A DNA stretch of 64,000 nucleotides from an uncultured Anaerovibrio sp. (GTDB taxonomy: Bacteria; Bacillota; Negativicutes; Selenomonadales; Selenomonadaceae), in assembly GCA_934203205.1 (NCBI GenBank), contig CAKPYV010000002.1:39179-103178 (forward strand), written 5' to 3'. The notes beneath the pieces were generated by a model that saw only the letters and a program-made list of their open reading frames with translations, was not told where the DNA came from and searched no databases. Below, one piece after another: positions 1 through 9,161 of the stretch; within the stretch, counting starts at the first letter, position 1; every line of letters begins with the position of its first letter. Both the position numbers and the translations under genes were made by a program.

Positions 1-375
1 AATGACAATTCAGCTGCTATAGTAGGCGAGGTAGATATGCCACAAATGTATTATCAATTAGGTGATATATATTTATTTCCATCTAGGCATGAGGCTTTGC
101 CAACATCATTGATAGAGGCAATGTCTAGTGGTTTAGTACCTGTTACTTGTGATATTGGCGGGTGTGAGGATGTAGTCTTTGATGGGAAGACTGGTTTTAG
201 ATTACCGGTAGATGATTATAAGGCATTTGCCGAAAAAATAAATTATTTAATTGAACATCCAAATGAGCGTAAGATTATGGCAAATAATGCACATGAATTG
301 ATGAAGGAATGTTGCGATTATAGCGTGGTTATAGAAAAATTAGAATCTATAATTCTAAGCAAAATGTATTATTAA
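1..375 (+). CDS. Glycosyltransferase family 4 protein, C-terminal part (cut by window edge)
   Basis: The frame is open from base 1, so the start lies outside the window. What remains is the second Rossmann lobe of a GT-B glycosyltransferase. It shows the nucleotide-sugar-binding block PSRHEALPTSLIEAMSSG, which carries the E-x7-E type motif of the GT4 family (here E-ALPTSLI-E), and then a C-terminal helical end. Such enzymes transfer sugars from NDP-sugars onto lipid-linked glycans on the cytoplasmic face of the membrane. It is AT-rich and sits ahead of other O-antigen/LPS-type genes, so a role in surface polysaccharide assembly is inferred. Donor and acceptor cannot be read from the sequence. 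Confidence 0.85.
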   Translation, partial: NDNSAAIVGEVDMPQMYYQLGDIYLFPSRHEALPTSLIEAMSSGLVPVTCDIGGCEDVVFDGKTGFRLPVDDYKAFAEKINYLIEHPNERKIMANNAHELMKECCDYSVVIEKLESIILSKMYY

Positions 376-424
376 AACTATATAGATATAATATTGCATG
401 TTGATGAATAGGAGTCTGAAGGCA

Positions 425-1442
425 GTGAAAAAAATATTATTGCTATGCTTACATAGTGTATTGGGACAAAGAGGCGGCGTTGGAAATGTTTTGTTCTCAA
501 TGGGAAATGAACTTTATAACTTAGGTTATAACATGTATGTAGTAATATGTGATAGCAATACAAATGATAATATACCATATAGTATAAATGATAATGTCAA
601 TATTATAAATATTGCAGATTCAAATTATAAAAGAGATTTAACTATTTGGCAAAAACTTAGAAGAAATTTATCTGGAAATAGAGATGCAAGGCATAGATAT
701 GAAGAAAATATTTTAGATAGATATATAAGTAGAAGATTAAAACCTGTTATTTCTGATATAAAGCCAGATTTAGCAATTGCATTTTCTACAGATGCAACTA
801 GGATTTTACATAGAGACGTACGAATATAAAGAAAAATTTGTTATAATACCGAATCCTATACCACAGTATAAAATTCCCAGGAAACAAAAAAACAAATGTA
901 TCATTTATACAAGCAGGGTAGATGATTCTAAGCAACAACATTTAATTATACAATCAATTGCTACGTTAAATGAGAAATACAAGGATTGGAAAATTGAATT
1001 TTGGGGAGATTACACTAATAACAAAAAGTATTATGAATATTGTCAGAATCTTATAAAAAAATACGGCTTAGGTAAGCAAATAGTGTTTTGTGGGGAAACG
1101 AGCGATGTTGTATCCAAATTATATTACTCAAAGATATATGTTATAGCAAGTATTCATGAAGGATTTCCATTATCATTAGGGGAAGCTATGAGTTCAGGCC
1201 TTCCAGCAATTGGATTGAAAAAATGCCCAGCTGTAAATGAATTGATTATTAATGGAGAAAATGGTTTTTTATGTGATAATACACCATATAGTATGGCATT
1301 ATCTTTAGAAAAGTTGGTGTGTAATGAGAAGTTAATGACTGAAATGGGATATGCAGCAAAGGAACATATGAAACAATTTTCACCAAATAAGGTTTGGAAT
1401 ATGTGGGATAGTTTAATAAAAAACACTTTACAAAAAATGTGA
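425..1442 (+). pseudogene. Glycosyltransferase family 4 gene broken by internal deletion and frameshift
   Basis: The N-terminal half (GTG start at 425 behind AGGAG at 410-414) encodes a GT4 N-lobe: a first strand KKILLLC, a glycine-rich GQRGGVGNV loop, and SDIKPDLAIAFSTDA near residue 125. It stops at 829 after an unrelated tail. The C-lobe resumes in another frame: FVIIPNPIPQYK, then the EGFPLSLGEAMSSG donor-site block, ending at 1442. In intact relatives about 50-80 residues separate the AFSTD strand from the IPNP strand. Here they are almost joined, so a deletion near 800-835 that also shifts frame is inferred. A functional enzyme is unlikely. Confidence 0.75.
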
Positions 1443-1532
1443 GTTATTCTGTATGACGGCATGTGTAAATGATGTTACATTATATTACTAAAGATAAGAA
1501 ATTTATATTGATGAAGAGGAGATTAAATTAGA

Positions 1533-2747
1533 ATGAATATATGTAACCAATTAATGTTTTTTATAATGATGATATTTGCTTTAGCAAGTAATATATCAAC
1601 AGGAATTACAAGTGTATGTATAGTAATATCTGTTCTTATAATGATGATACAGTATATAAAAACAAAAAAACTGCCACTACAAATCAATGCATTTGGAGGA
1701 GTTTTGCTTTTGTATGGTGGGTTACAGTGTATTATAGCTGCTTTATCTGTTAATCCGGCAGCTAGCTTTGGTGATGTTTGGGCAACGATGTATAGATTTA
1801 TTCCGTTGTTTTTTGGTATTTTATATCTAAAAAACAAAAAACAGTTATTCTATATACTGATGTCATTTTCAATGTCAGCATTATTGAATGATGTATATGG
1901 GGCTTATCAATATATTGTTTTGTCTAATAATCGTCCGATGGCCTTTAATAATACAGCAACATTTTTTGCCAGTCATTTGTTGATGGCAATTCCCATGTTG
2001 TATTTGATTTGCAATGTGTATAGGAAAAGCAAGGTGATAAGATATTATTCTTTTTTTCTTATGATATTTTCGATGTTAATGTTGATAGCATCTGGCACAA
2101 GAGGTGGTTGGATTGCCTTTGTGATAATGATATTATTTAGTTTGTGCATGGATGCGATTAATAGAAAAAAAATAATAGTGGTTTGTATTGGAATGTTAAT
2201 AGCGATGACAGGATTCAATATTGCAACTAATGGGTATCTTATGAATAGAATTGCATCTATCAGTCAAATGAAGGATCAGAGCAGTATTGAAAGAGTTCTT
2301 ATGTGGGAGTCATCAATTAAGATTTTTGAAGATTATCCAGTACATGGGATTGGTCAGGATCAGTTTCAATATATTTATAATACACAATATATTTCACCAA
2401 TGTCTAAAGAGAGAGGTGATAACGATTATCATAAAGGACATGGGCATCCACATAATAACTTTTTCAAATACTTATCCGAGGGTGGCTTGATAGGCATTGC
2501 GGCGTTTATTATGTTATACGGCTTTTTTGCATATAAATTTTGGATGCTTTATAGAAAAGAAAAAGCTATGGCAAAGTTATCATATGGAATGATAGGATTG
2601 CTAATAATGATAGGGATACAAGCGGAGGGGCTGACAGATACAAATTTAACACAAGTGCCTATCATGAGAGAATTTTGGTTTTTAATGGGATTACTTTTTG
2701 CAGCAGGCAAGATGGAATTGGAAGAAAGGAATCGGCATGAAGTTTAA
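1533..2747 (+). CDS. O-antigen ligase / polymerase family membrane protein
   Basis: A 404-residue polytopic membrane protein with about ten or more hydrophobic segments. It carries the large periplasmic loop typical of the Wzy_C/WaaL family, including GHGHPHNNFFKYLSEGG near residue 310, where the H-x-H-N type histidines of this family occur. RGGW near residue 190 is also typical. Family members either ligate O-antigen to lipid A-core or polymerise repeat units at the outer face of the inner membrane, and the sequence alone does not separate the two. The adjacent broken heptosyltransferase overlaps its 3' end by 11 nt, as in an LPS operon. Confidence 0.8.
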   Translation: MNICNQLMFFIMMIFALASNISTGITSVCIVISVLIMMIQYIKTKKLPLQINAFGGVLLLYGGLQCIIAALSVNPAASFGDVWATMYRFIPLFFGILYLKNKKQLFYILMSFSMSALLNDVYGAYQYIVLSNNRPMAFNNTATFFASHLLMAIPMLYLICNVYRKSKVIRYYSFFLMIFSMLMLIASGTRGGWIAFVIMILFSLCMDAINRKKIIVVCIGMLIAMTGFNIATNGYLMNRIASISQMKDQSSIERVLMWESSIKIFEDYPVHGIGQDQFQYIYNTQYISPMSKERGDNDYHKGHGHPHNNFFKYLSEGGLIGIAAFIMLYGFFAYKFWMLYRKEKAMAKLSYGMIGLLIMIGIQAEGLTDTNLTQVPIMREFWFLMGLLFAAGKMELEERNRHEV

Positions 2748-3756
2748 CAAGATATTAATTTGCCAAAATAATATGTTAGGGGATGTGGTTATATCAACTG
2801 GGATAGTGAGAGCTATTAGGGAGCAGTTCCCTAATAGCAAATTGGCCTTCATGGTTGATCCTGATACAGCTGAATTAGTAGACCTGCCGTTTATTGATGA
2901 GGTGATACCTTATGATAGGGGATGCCACTGCTACCAGTAATAAGAAAAATATGGAGATATGATGTGGCCATATTGCTGGATTATAAATATCGCAGTGCTT
3001 GGATTCCATTTTTAGCTTGCATACCTGTTAGGGCAGGGTTAGCTCATAAAAGAAATTTATTCATGACACATGGGGTAGAAAGGCCTGCTGATAGTGAGGA
3101 AATGTATTTTACCTACTACATGTCCAAGGTGCTCAATAATGCGATTGGTTTAAAATTGACTAAAGATGTTACAAGGCTTTGTGTGGCAGAGCCTACAAGT
3201 ACAGATTTAGCTTTGGTTGGGGATATTATGAAGCACTCATCTAATAAGGGAATAAATACAGCTATTGCTCCATTTTCGTCAACAAATTTTAAAAATTGGT
3301 CTGTAGATAGATATGATGAATTTATGCAGCGTTTGAATGATAAATATAAATGTAACTTTTATATTTTAGGAGGAAAGGGCGATATACGGAAAAATATTAA
3401 GAATTCTGGGGGTAAAGCTTTGCGATTTAAGAGGCAAGCTAAAACTGACAACTACGGCTACCTTGCTTAGAAAAATGGATTATTTTATTGGCAGCTGTAG
3501 TGCACCATTGCATATTGCGGCAGCTGTTGGTTGTCCATCAATGGCTTTTTATGGTCCAACTTCGCCAAAAAAATGGGCACCATTGCACAAATGCAAATAT
3601 ATTTTTCATAAGCATCCATGTAATCCATGCGATAGAATTGGTTATGGCAAACCATGTGGAGGTAGTAATGACTGTATGAATGACATAGGTGTGGATGAAG
3701 CTGTTGGAGTTTTTGAAGCATTAATGAGGGAATATCCAAGAGATATTATTAGTTGA
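2737..3756 (+). pseudogene. ADP-heptose:LPS heptosyltransferase family (GT9), two frameshifts
   Basis: Three consecutive open frames together spell one GT9 heptosyltransferase. The start MKFNKILICQNNMLGDVV is in frame one. AWIPFLACIPVRAGLAHKR and the middle domain follow in a second frame. DYFIGSCSAPLHIAAAVGCP with FYGPTSPKKWAPL, the donor-binding C-lobe, is in a third. The shifts fall at short G runs, at about 2919-2922 (GGGG) and 3410-3414 (GGGGG). Reading upstream of 3463 in the third frame gives LRGKLKLTTTATLL, the expected LRGKTSL-type helix, which places the second shift precisely. Either a recent pseudogene or consensus errors at homopolymers. Confidence 0.8.
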
Positions 3757-3834
3757 AAGATAAGGTAAAATTAGTGGTGTACAATCATTTTTAGTATATG
3801 GTTTAATTTTAAATAAAACTATTAGGGGAGGATT

Positions 3835-4722
3835 ATGAAAGACAATTTAAGAAAAATAAAATATAGTATATCGAGCGAGAATAATATTCGAAATTTAGAA
3901 AATGAGGAAGACAGTAATACGCAAGTCAAAACGTTCTCATGGAAGCTGATCAATCCTTTGATACAACATAAGGATAAAATAGCATATGTGTTAGGACGTA
4001 TTGGCATTGTTGTGGTGGGGACGTTTTATATAATAGATTATTCGTACCGAATAAAGTGTGAACAATTTTACAAAATTCCTAATCTTTATTTCAGTATAAA
4101 TAATCATGACTGTTTATTAAGATTTGCAGTCATGATTATGATATTTATAATAATTGCACTAGGTTATATATATTTGTTTCGCAAGCAATCTAAAGAGAAA
4201 AATTTAGACGATATTATTAGTGAAATGGTATTTTCATTAGTAGCAGGGATATACCTAGGATTGCCCAATATAATATACATTGGTGATTGGTTAATTTATC
4301 ATAACTATATTGACTTTATAGTAGACGTTGCGTATTTAGAATATACATGGTTATTATTTATACTTTGTCCAATGTTGTCCTTTTGTGGATTATTTTTCAT
4401 AAAAGAATATTCCAAAAATAAGATTGGTAAATGTATAAGGGCATTGTGCATATTAATGATGGGAATTCAATATTTGATTTATATTTACGGGACATTCAAT
4501 TTAATTAATGTTGATGTTAAAAATAAACGCAATTATGAAATTGTAACTATAAAGAATCAAGAGTATGTTATATTGTCTCATTATGGTGACGATATGTTGC
4601 TAGTAAAATATGAGCGTGAAGATGAGAAACCAGTATTTATAACTAGTGAATATTTTTTTAAAGCAAAAACAGAAGGTGTATTTAGGTATGAGCATTTTAA
4701 TAAAGAACCTAAGATAAGATGA
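3835..4722 (+). CDS. Hypothetical multi-spanning membrane protein
   Basis: A 295-residue protein of no recognised family. The first 50 residues are polar and charged. About five hydrophobic segments follow (roughly residues 55-75, 98-118, 130-150, 165-190 and 205-225). The last 70 residues are polar, with a beta-like stretch EIVTIKNQEYVILSHYGDD. The start at 3835 is preceded by a good ribosome-binding site (GGGGAGG at 3826-3832 region). Base composition is very AT-rich like the polysaccharide genes upstream, so it may belong to the same acquired block. No function assigned. Confidence 0.65.
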   Translation: MKDNLRKIKYSISSENNIRNLENEEDSNTQVKTFSWKLINPLIQHKDKIAYVLGRIGIVVVGTFYIIDYSYRIKCEQFYKIPNLYFSINNHDCLLRFAVMIMIFIIIALGYIYLFRKQSKEKNLDDIISEMVFSLVAGIYLGLPNIIYIGDWLIYHNYIDFIVDVAYLEYTWLLFILCPMLSFCGLFFIKEYSKNKIGKCIRALCILMMGIQYLIYIYGTFNLINVDVKNKRNYEIVTIKNQEYVILSHYGDDMLLVKYEREDEKPVFITSEYFFKAKTEGVFRYEHFNKEPKIR

Positions 4723-4935
4723 TTATTCTATGTGATTGAGAGCAAAGTTGTATAAGCAAAATAGCTATATAGATAGTACTATATATACTTTATTTGTGGT
4801 ATTACGATAAAAATTCTTGAATTTTGAAATACTAATACTTCTTTATAGTGAGAACAATGTAATAGAAATTTTCAATACATTCTAATGCTCTTAATGCTGA
4901 TAAAATAAGCCTGGTCAGACAGGAGGTGTTGTTTG

Positions 4936-5712
4936 ATGACTACTGATTTTGCATGGATTGATGAATATTATAACTGGTTGCGTGGTAATGCTTCTGCCAA
5001 GCAGCTGCAGAATGGGTGGACAGAGATTGGAACACCTTTTATGGATAGGCATAATGACGGTTTGGTAATATACGCAAAATTGGAAAATGATAGTATTACT
5101 TTGTCTGATGATGGCTATATTATTGGAGATTTGTTGGCAGATGGTATGACTTTGCGAGGCAAAAAGCGGAAAGAATTACTAGAAAATTTTTTGTTATCCT
5201 ATGGTGTACAGAATATAAATAATGAGTTAATAATGCATACTACGGTAGAGGATTATCCAGTTAGTATGCATATGTTTCTTCAGGCAATGTTATCTATAAA
5301 TGATATGTTTATGTTAAATAATGCATCCGTCAAAGGTATATTTTTGGATGATGTAGCATCATTTCTGGATGGACAACAAGTTATATATACTCCTAGTTTT
5401 ATTGCTAAAGGTAGTACTGGATTGGAGTTTAATTTTCATTTTCAAATTGCAGGGAAACAATCTGAGATACTCATAAATACTTTTAATAAAATTAATAAGG
5501 GGAATATATCTTCATTTTTGTTTGATTGGCTGGATATTAAGGAAGCTAGGCAGAGACGAGCCAGGAAAACGGTTATGGGGTTGGCGTTTATCAATGATGA
5601 TGGTGGAGTGGATAGTAAATTTTTGGAAGCTTTGAAGGCTAAAAACACAGATTATATATTGTTTTCAGAAAGAAACAATCCTGAAAATATTAGAAAACTC
5701 AAGGCTACTTGA
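4936..5712 (+). CDS. DUF1828/DUF1829-type protein
   Basis: A 258-residue protein. The N-terminal half has the DUF1828-like pattern: a WL-x-tail, a polar turn with TPFMDRHNDGLVIYAKL, then ITLSDDGYII and a helix ending in GVQ. The C-terminal half resembles DUF1829 and ends with an FINDD/FSE pattern. ATG 4936 is chosen because AGGAGG at 4921-4926 is nine bases upstream; a TTG just before it is less well placed. Members of this family are scattered on mobile and defence-related DNA and have no established activity. The neighbouring gene is unrelated and a strong terminator follows, so it is probably monocistronic. Confidence 0.6.
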   Translation: MTTDFAWIDEYYNWLRGNASAKQLQNGWTEIGTPFMDRHNDGLVIYAKLENDSITLSDDGYIIGDLLADGMTLRGKKRKELLENFLLSYGVQNINNELIMHTTVEDYPVSMHMFLQAMLSINDMFMLNNASVKGIFLDDVASFLDGQQVIYTPSFIAKGSTGLEFNFHFQIAGKQSEILINTFNKINKGNISSFLFDWLDIKEARQRRARKTVMGLAFINDDGGVDSKFLEALKAKNTDYILFSERNNPENIRKLKAT

Positions 5713-5737
5713 TAATATAAAATTTATTGTGATTTGT

Positions 5738-5790
5738 ACCGAACTTAAGAGTTAGATTAGAAGTGCTAACTTTTGAGTTCGGTATTTTTT
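5738..5790 (+). terminator. Rho-independent terminator hairpin (possible IS-end relic)
   Basis: A long imperfect stem begins ACCGAAC and closes GTTCGGT, followed by ATTTTTT. It lies 25 bases after the DUF1828-type gene. It begins TGTACCGA like the IS3-type end at 63925 and has the same hairpin-plus-T layout, so it could derive from an old IS end. Between it and the next hairpin (5956) there is about 165 bp in which nothing else was recognised. Confidence 0.65.
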
Positions 5791-5955
5791 GCGACAAAAT
5801 CGTCTTTTAAACGCTGACTAAGATGTAGTTATAAATCATGAAGCTTGGCTAAATCTAACATAGCACTCTCGCAAGCAAGGAACGCAGTGACGAAAATACC
5901 TTTGTTAAAGAATAGAACTCACCACGCCTTTGATTTTAGTGCAACCCGGTGGGAC

Positions 5956-6023
5956 TAAAAAAATCCCTGTTAAGAGTTATGCTATCATGTTTAGCAATGA
6001 TAGACATTCTCCTAACAGGGATT
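5956..6023 (-). terminator. Terminator of the bioWF gene, very long hairpin
   Basis: Near-perfect palindrome with arms AATCCCTGTTA and TAACAGGGATT and inner arms CTATCAT and ATGATAG. On the minus strand it is followed by a run of seven T (5956-5962). It sits 18 bases beyond the bioWF stop codon. The stem, about 25 paired positions with few mismatches, is much longer than a terminator needs. Confidence 0.8.
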
Positions 6024-6040
6024 TTGTACATAATACGATA

Positions 6041-7999
6041 TTAATTATCTGTAAACCTGGCTATGGTTTGTCCAATAGTATGGGCGGCTTGACAGAGCTC
6101 TTCTGGTGTGTGGGTGGCCATTAGGGCGGCTCGCAGCATGGCCTGTCCCTTGGGTACAGTAGGATAACGAATTGGGGAGATGAAGATATTTTGCCTATTT
6201 AATTCCTCTGCGACACGCAGGGCTAATTCCTCATCATGAAGCACAATAGGTACAATGGCAGTATCGCTATGAGCTTCAATGCCTTCCTGCTGTAGAGTCT
6301 TACAGAATATACGGGTATTTTCCTGTAACTGATGCACCATAGAAGGCTGATTTTCTAACAGCTCTAGTGCTTTGGTGGCAGCAGCCAATACGGCAGGGGA
6401 AAGGCTGGTGGAGAAAATATAGCTCCTGGCTGTGTTGCGCAGGTAGTCAATGAGAAGCTGACTGCCGCAAACATAGCCTCCTTCGGCTGCCAAGGCCTTG
6501 GAAAGGGTGCCCATGAGAACATCTGGCTGACGTTTCAGGCCAAAATACTCTGCAATTCCTCGGCCTGTGGCTCCAATCACGCCAGTGGCGTGGGCTTCGT
6601 CTACCATAGTAAGTACATGATATTGTTCCGCCAGGGCCATAATATCTGGCAGGGGGGCAATATCTCCTCCCATGCTAAAAACAGCATCAGTAACAATCAA
6701 GCCCTGACAACTAGCGTGTTCCTGTAATTTTTCTGCCAAATCCTTCATATCGTTATGCTTGTATACCACGGTTTTGGCATGGCTAAGACGACAGCCATCA
6801 ATAATACTGGCGTGATTAAGCTCATCACTAAAGATAATACTGTCCTTGATGCCTAGAGCTGAGATAATACCTACATTGGCCATATAGCCTGTGTTAAAAA
6901 TTAGTGCCTTTTCTGTATGCTTAAAGCTGGCCAGTGTTGTCTCCAGCTGATTATGCAGAGGCAGGGTGCCAGTAGTCAGCCGGGAGCCACCAGAGCCTAC
7001 ACCATATATATTTATAGCCTCCTTGGCGGCTTCTTTTACTTCTGGATGGTCAATAAGGCCAAGATAGTCGTTGGAAGCCAGCATTAGCTGGTTTTGACCT
7101 TGATAGATAATATGAGCAGCTTGAGCTGAGGATATTTCCTTGGTATTGCGATAAAGCTGCTGACTTTTCTTTTGGGCTAAAATATCCTCGAATATCTGCC
7201 AAGGCTTGTCAGAAGTAGATTTTGGCTTTGGGGTATTATTGGCATAGGGATTAGATGGTACATTTTTGACCAAAACCCTTTGCTCCTGCAAATATTGGAT
7301 ACAGTCCTCTACTTGGGATTTAGGGCCACGGTAAAGGAAAATTCTACCTCCGTCAGGACAGCCCATTTTCTTTAACTTGGTAATGCGTATATAGCCCTTG
7401 TCCCGGGTGGCAATATATCCTGTTATGTAATCCGGATCATCAGACATACAGAGTTCTCCAATTATATTCGGGGCAGATAGTACCTTGCTGGCCAAAACCA
7501 AGGCTTCCTGAAAATGATTTTTGCCATCACAAATAACTTTGGCTTCTCCCTTGGGGGCAATGGTATCCATATAGGTAGCACGAATGCCTCTCTGCTGGTC
7601 TGGCTCCAATCGCTCCAGAGTATCTACATCCAGCAGCATGGCGCCTCGCATACCGTAGGTGGCCTGAAATAGCTCCAATATTTTCTGGCATTTATCTGGG
7701 GTTAGCCCTAGCTCTGTCATAATCTGGCACATAAACTGCCGCCCCTCTGCCGGGGTTGCTGCTTCATGGGTGGAAACAGGCAGAGCTTCAATATACTTTA
7801 GACTTTCTGAGGAAATAGCTTCAATTTTCAAGTTGATGAAATCTGCCTTACCTTTAGCATGATGAAGGGCTCGGCTAAGTAAAGCCTCCATCTGCTGTGG
7901 CAGCTCCTGCTGGGGCAGAATTTTTTCGGCTCCAGAAACATGCTCCTGAATTGAGCCAGTATGCTTGCTGGCTCGCATTTTCAAACTATATATAGACAT
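6041..7999 (-). CDS. bioWF: Bifunctional 6-carboxyhexanoate-CoA ligase / 8-amino-7-oxononanoate synthase (BioW-BioF fusion)
   Basis: A 652-residue fusion. Residues 1-245 are BioW, which makes pimeloyl-CoA from pimelate, ATP and CoA; it shows MRASKH, HVSGAEKI and RGIRATYMD. After a 15-20 residue linker rich in Pro, Lys and Ser, residues 262-652 are BioF, a PLP-dependent synthase joining pimeloyl-CoA and alanine. BioF shows LASNDYLGL, VGSGGSR, DEAHATG and the PLP lysine K501 in MGTLSKALAAEGG. The start ATG at 7999 has AAGGAG eight bases upstream. Fusion allows channelling of pimeloyl-CoA (inference). A palindrome typical of BirA operators lies upstream. Other bio genes are not in the window. 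Confidence 0.93.
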   Translation of the reverse strand: MSIYSLKMRASKHTGSIQEHVSGAEKILPQQELPQQMEALLSRALHHAKGKADFINLKIEAISSESLKYIEALPVSTHEAATPAEGRQFMCQIMTELGLTPDKCQKILELFQATYGMRGAMLLDVDTLERLEPDQQRGIRATYMDTIAPKGEAKVICDGKNHFQEALVLASKVLSAPNIIGELCMSDDPDYITGYIATRDKGYIRITKLKKMGCPDGGRIFLYRGPKSQVEDCIQYLQEQRVLVKNVPSNPYANNTPKPKSTSDKPWQIFEDILAQKKSQQLYRNTKEISSAQAAHIIYQGQNQLMLASNDYLGLIDHPEVKEAAKEAINIYGVGSGGSRLTTGTLPLHNQLETTLASFKHTEKALIFNTGYMANVGIISALGIKDSIIFSDELNHASIIDGCRLSHAKTVVYKHNDMKDLAEKLQEHASCQGLIVTDAVFSMGGDIAPLPDIMALAEQYHVLTMVDEAHATGVIGATGRGIAEYFGLKRQPDVLMGTLSKALAAEGGYVCGSQLLIDYLRNTARSYIFSTSLSPAVLAAATKALELLENQPSMVHQLQENTRIFCKTLQQEGIEAHSDTAIVPIVLHDEELALRVAEELNRQNIFISPIRYPTVPKGQAMLRAALMATHTPEELCQAAHTIGQTIARFTDN

Positions 8000-8064
8000 A
8001 ATTTAGGCTCCTTGGGCATTTCTTTTATAACTTTCCAGCTACCATGATAGCTAAAATTACCGAT

Positions 8065-8097
8065 ATTGTCAACTGCAAAACAAAATAGGTTGACAAT
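8065..8097. promoter_or_regulatory. Biotin operator-like palindrome (BirA box) between divergent genes
   Basis: ATTGTCAAC (8065-8073), 15 bases, then GTTGACAAT (8089-8097): a perfect 9-base inverted repeat. The sequence and spacing match the TTGT-AACC-N14/15-GGTT-ACAA operator bound by biotin-protein ligase BirA in Firmicutes. It lies 65 bases upstream of bioWF and 64 bases upstream of the divergent membrane-protein gene, so it could repress both when biotin is plentiful. Confidence 0.8.
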
Positions 8098-8161
8098 GTA
8101 TCTGACAGAATTTAATATATCTATGTGCGGGAAATATTTTGTGACGAAAAAGGAGAAAATT

Positions 8162-8665
8162 ATGAAAAGGAATGTTATATCCCCTGCTGAGATTACTCAA
8201 ATTGGTTTGCTAACAGCCCTGCTGACTGTAGCTGGAGCGATTAAGCTGCCTAGCCTGCTGCCAGGTCTGGAATTTCAGATATCAGCTCCTCTGGCTGTAG
8301 GTATCTGTTTTGTTTTTGGCTTCAAAAGATACCTTATTATAGGTATACTTTCTAGTATGATAAGTCTCGCTCTAGGCACCCATAATTTATTTAATGTAGC
8401 TATTGCCATGCAGTTTCGCATCGTAGTAGGCATAATTTATCTCTTGGCAGGGCAAGCTCGCAATAAGTATCTGGTTATGGCTATTGCCGGCCCTTTGGGA
8501 ACACTGGTGGCACGTTTGACTCTAAGCGTTGTTTTAGGCAAAGGTGTCTGGGCTTTGGTGGCCGCAGCCTTCCCAGGTATGGTATTTACCTTCCTAATAG
8601 CACCATTTATGGTAGGGCTGCTGCGGAGGGTGGCTAGAGTTGGCCGCCTGGCTCCTCAAGGTTGA
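8162..8665 (+). CDS. Small membrane protein, candidate ECF-type S component for biotin or a precursor
   Basis: 167 residues with about five hydrophobic segments, small and glycine/alanine-rich like S components of energy-coupling-factor vitamin transporters: LLTALLTVAGAIKLP near the start, a GICFVFGFKRYLIIGILSS helix pair, and a C-terminal LIAPFMVGLLRR. ATG 8162 is chosen because an AAGGAG-type site lies just upstream; the open frame extends further upstream, but only over the operator. It is not an obvious BioY. Its only functional clue is the shared BirA-like operator with bioWF, which suggests transport of biotin, pimelate or another precursor. This is inference. Confidence 0.6.
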   Translation: MKRNVISPAEITQIGLLTALLTVAGAIKLPSLLPGLEFQISAPLAVGICFVFGFKRYLIIGILSSMISLALGTHNLFNVAIAMQFRIVVGIIYLLAGQARNKYLVMAIAGPLGTLVARLTLSVVLGKGVWALVAAAFPGMVFTFLIAPFMVGLLRRVARVGRLAPQG

Positions 8666-8768
8666 TATTTTCCATGAAATTTTGTTCCCAAACCCGCTCT
8701 GGCTATTGGCAAAAGCCTAAAAATATTGCATAATAAATAGAAGAAATTTGATTATCAGGAGGCCTGTT

Positions 8769-9158
8769 ATGGAATATCGGTTAGCTCATAACTGTTTAAA
8801 GGTAAGAAATCTCCATAAATCCTTGCAGTTTTATACAGAGATTCTCCATATGCAGGAAAAGGGCCGTGTCCATATTGGTGATACTATCTTGGTTTATCTG
8901 GGCGATGAAAAAGCCTCAGCCCATGAGCTGGAGCTTAACTATCACCCAGACCATGCAGCTGCCTATCAGCTGGGAGAAAATCCTGTGCATCTAGCCTTTG
9001 CTGTGGATGATTATCAGGAGGCTTTGGAAGCTCATAGACAGGCAGGTTGTATCAAGCTGGAGGTGCCTCAGCATAGCATACATTTTTTAGCGGACCCGGA
9101 TGGCTACCTGATCGAAATTCTGCCACAAAAACATTTTTCACTTACGGAGAGGGGATAA
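8769..9158 (+). CDS. Glyoxalase / lactoylglutathione lyase family protein
   Basis: 129 residues in the vicinal oxygen chelate fold. The two beta-alpha-beta-beta-beta modules are seen as HNCLKVRNLHKSLQFYTEIL and HLAFAVDDYQEALEAHRQAG, and the C-terminal module ends in FLADPDGYLIEIL. Metal ligand candidates are H9 or its neighbour, E57-E59 region, H80 region and E123 of the LIEIL strand. This is the layout of bacterial glyoxalase I, which removes methylglyoxal. The start is ATG 8769, six bases behind AGGAGG (8757-8762). Three bases separate it from the hexokinase gene, so methylglyoxal detoxification is probably coupled to sugar phosphorylation. Confidence 0.82.
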   Translation: MEYRLAHNCLKVRNLHKSLQFYTEILHMQEKGRVHIGDTILVYLGDEKASAHELELNYHPDHAAAYQLGENPVHLAFAVDDYQEALEAHRQAGCIKLEVPQHSIHFLADPDGYLIEILPQKHFSLTERG

Positions 9159-9161
9159 AAC

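Noticed and set aside
2919..3414. Phase variation of the heptosyltransferase through its G runs
   Set aside because: Runs of four and five G are too short for efficient slippage; decay or sequencing error is simpler.
5738..5790. A second IS3-type end after the DUF1828-type gene
   Set aside because: It starts TGTACCGA and has the same hairpin layout as the IS end at 63925, but no transposase frame or second end follows. It is listed only as a terminator.
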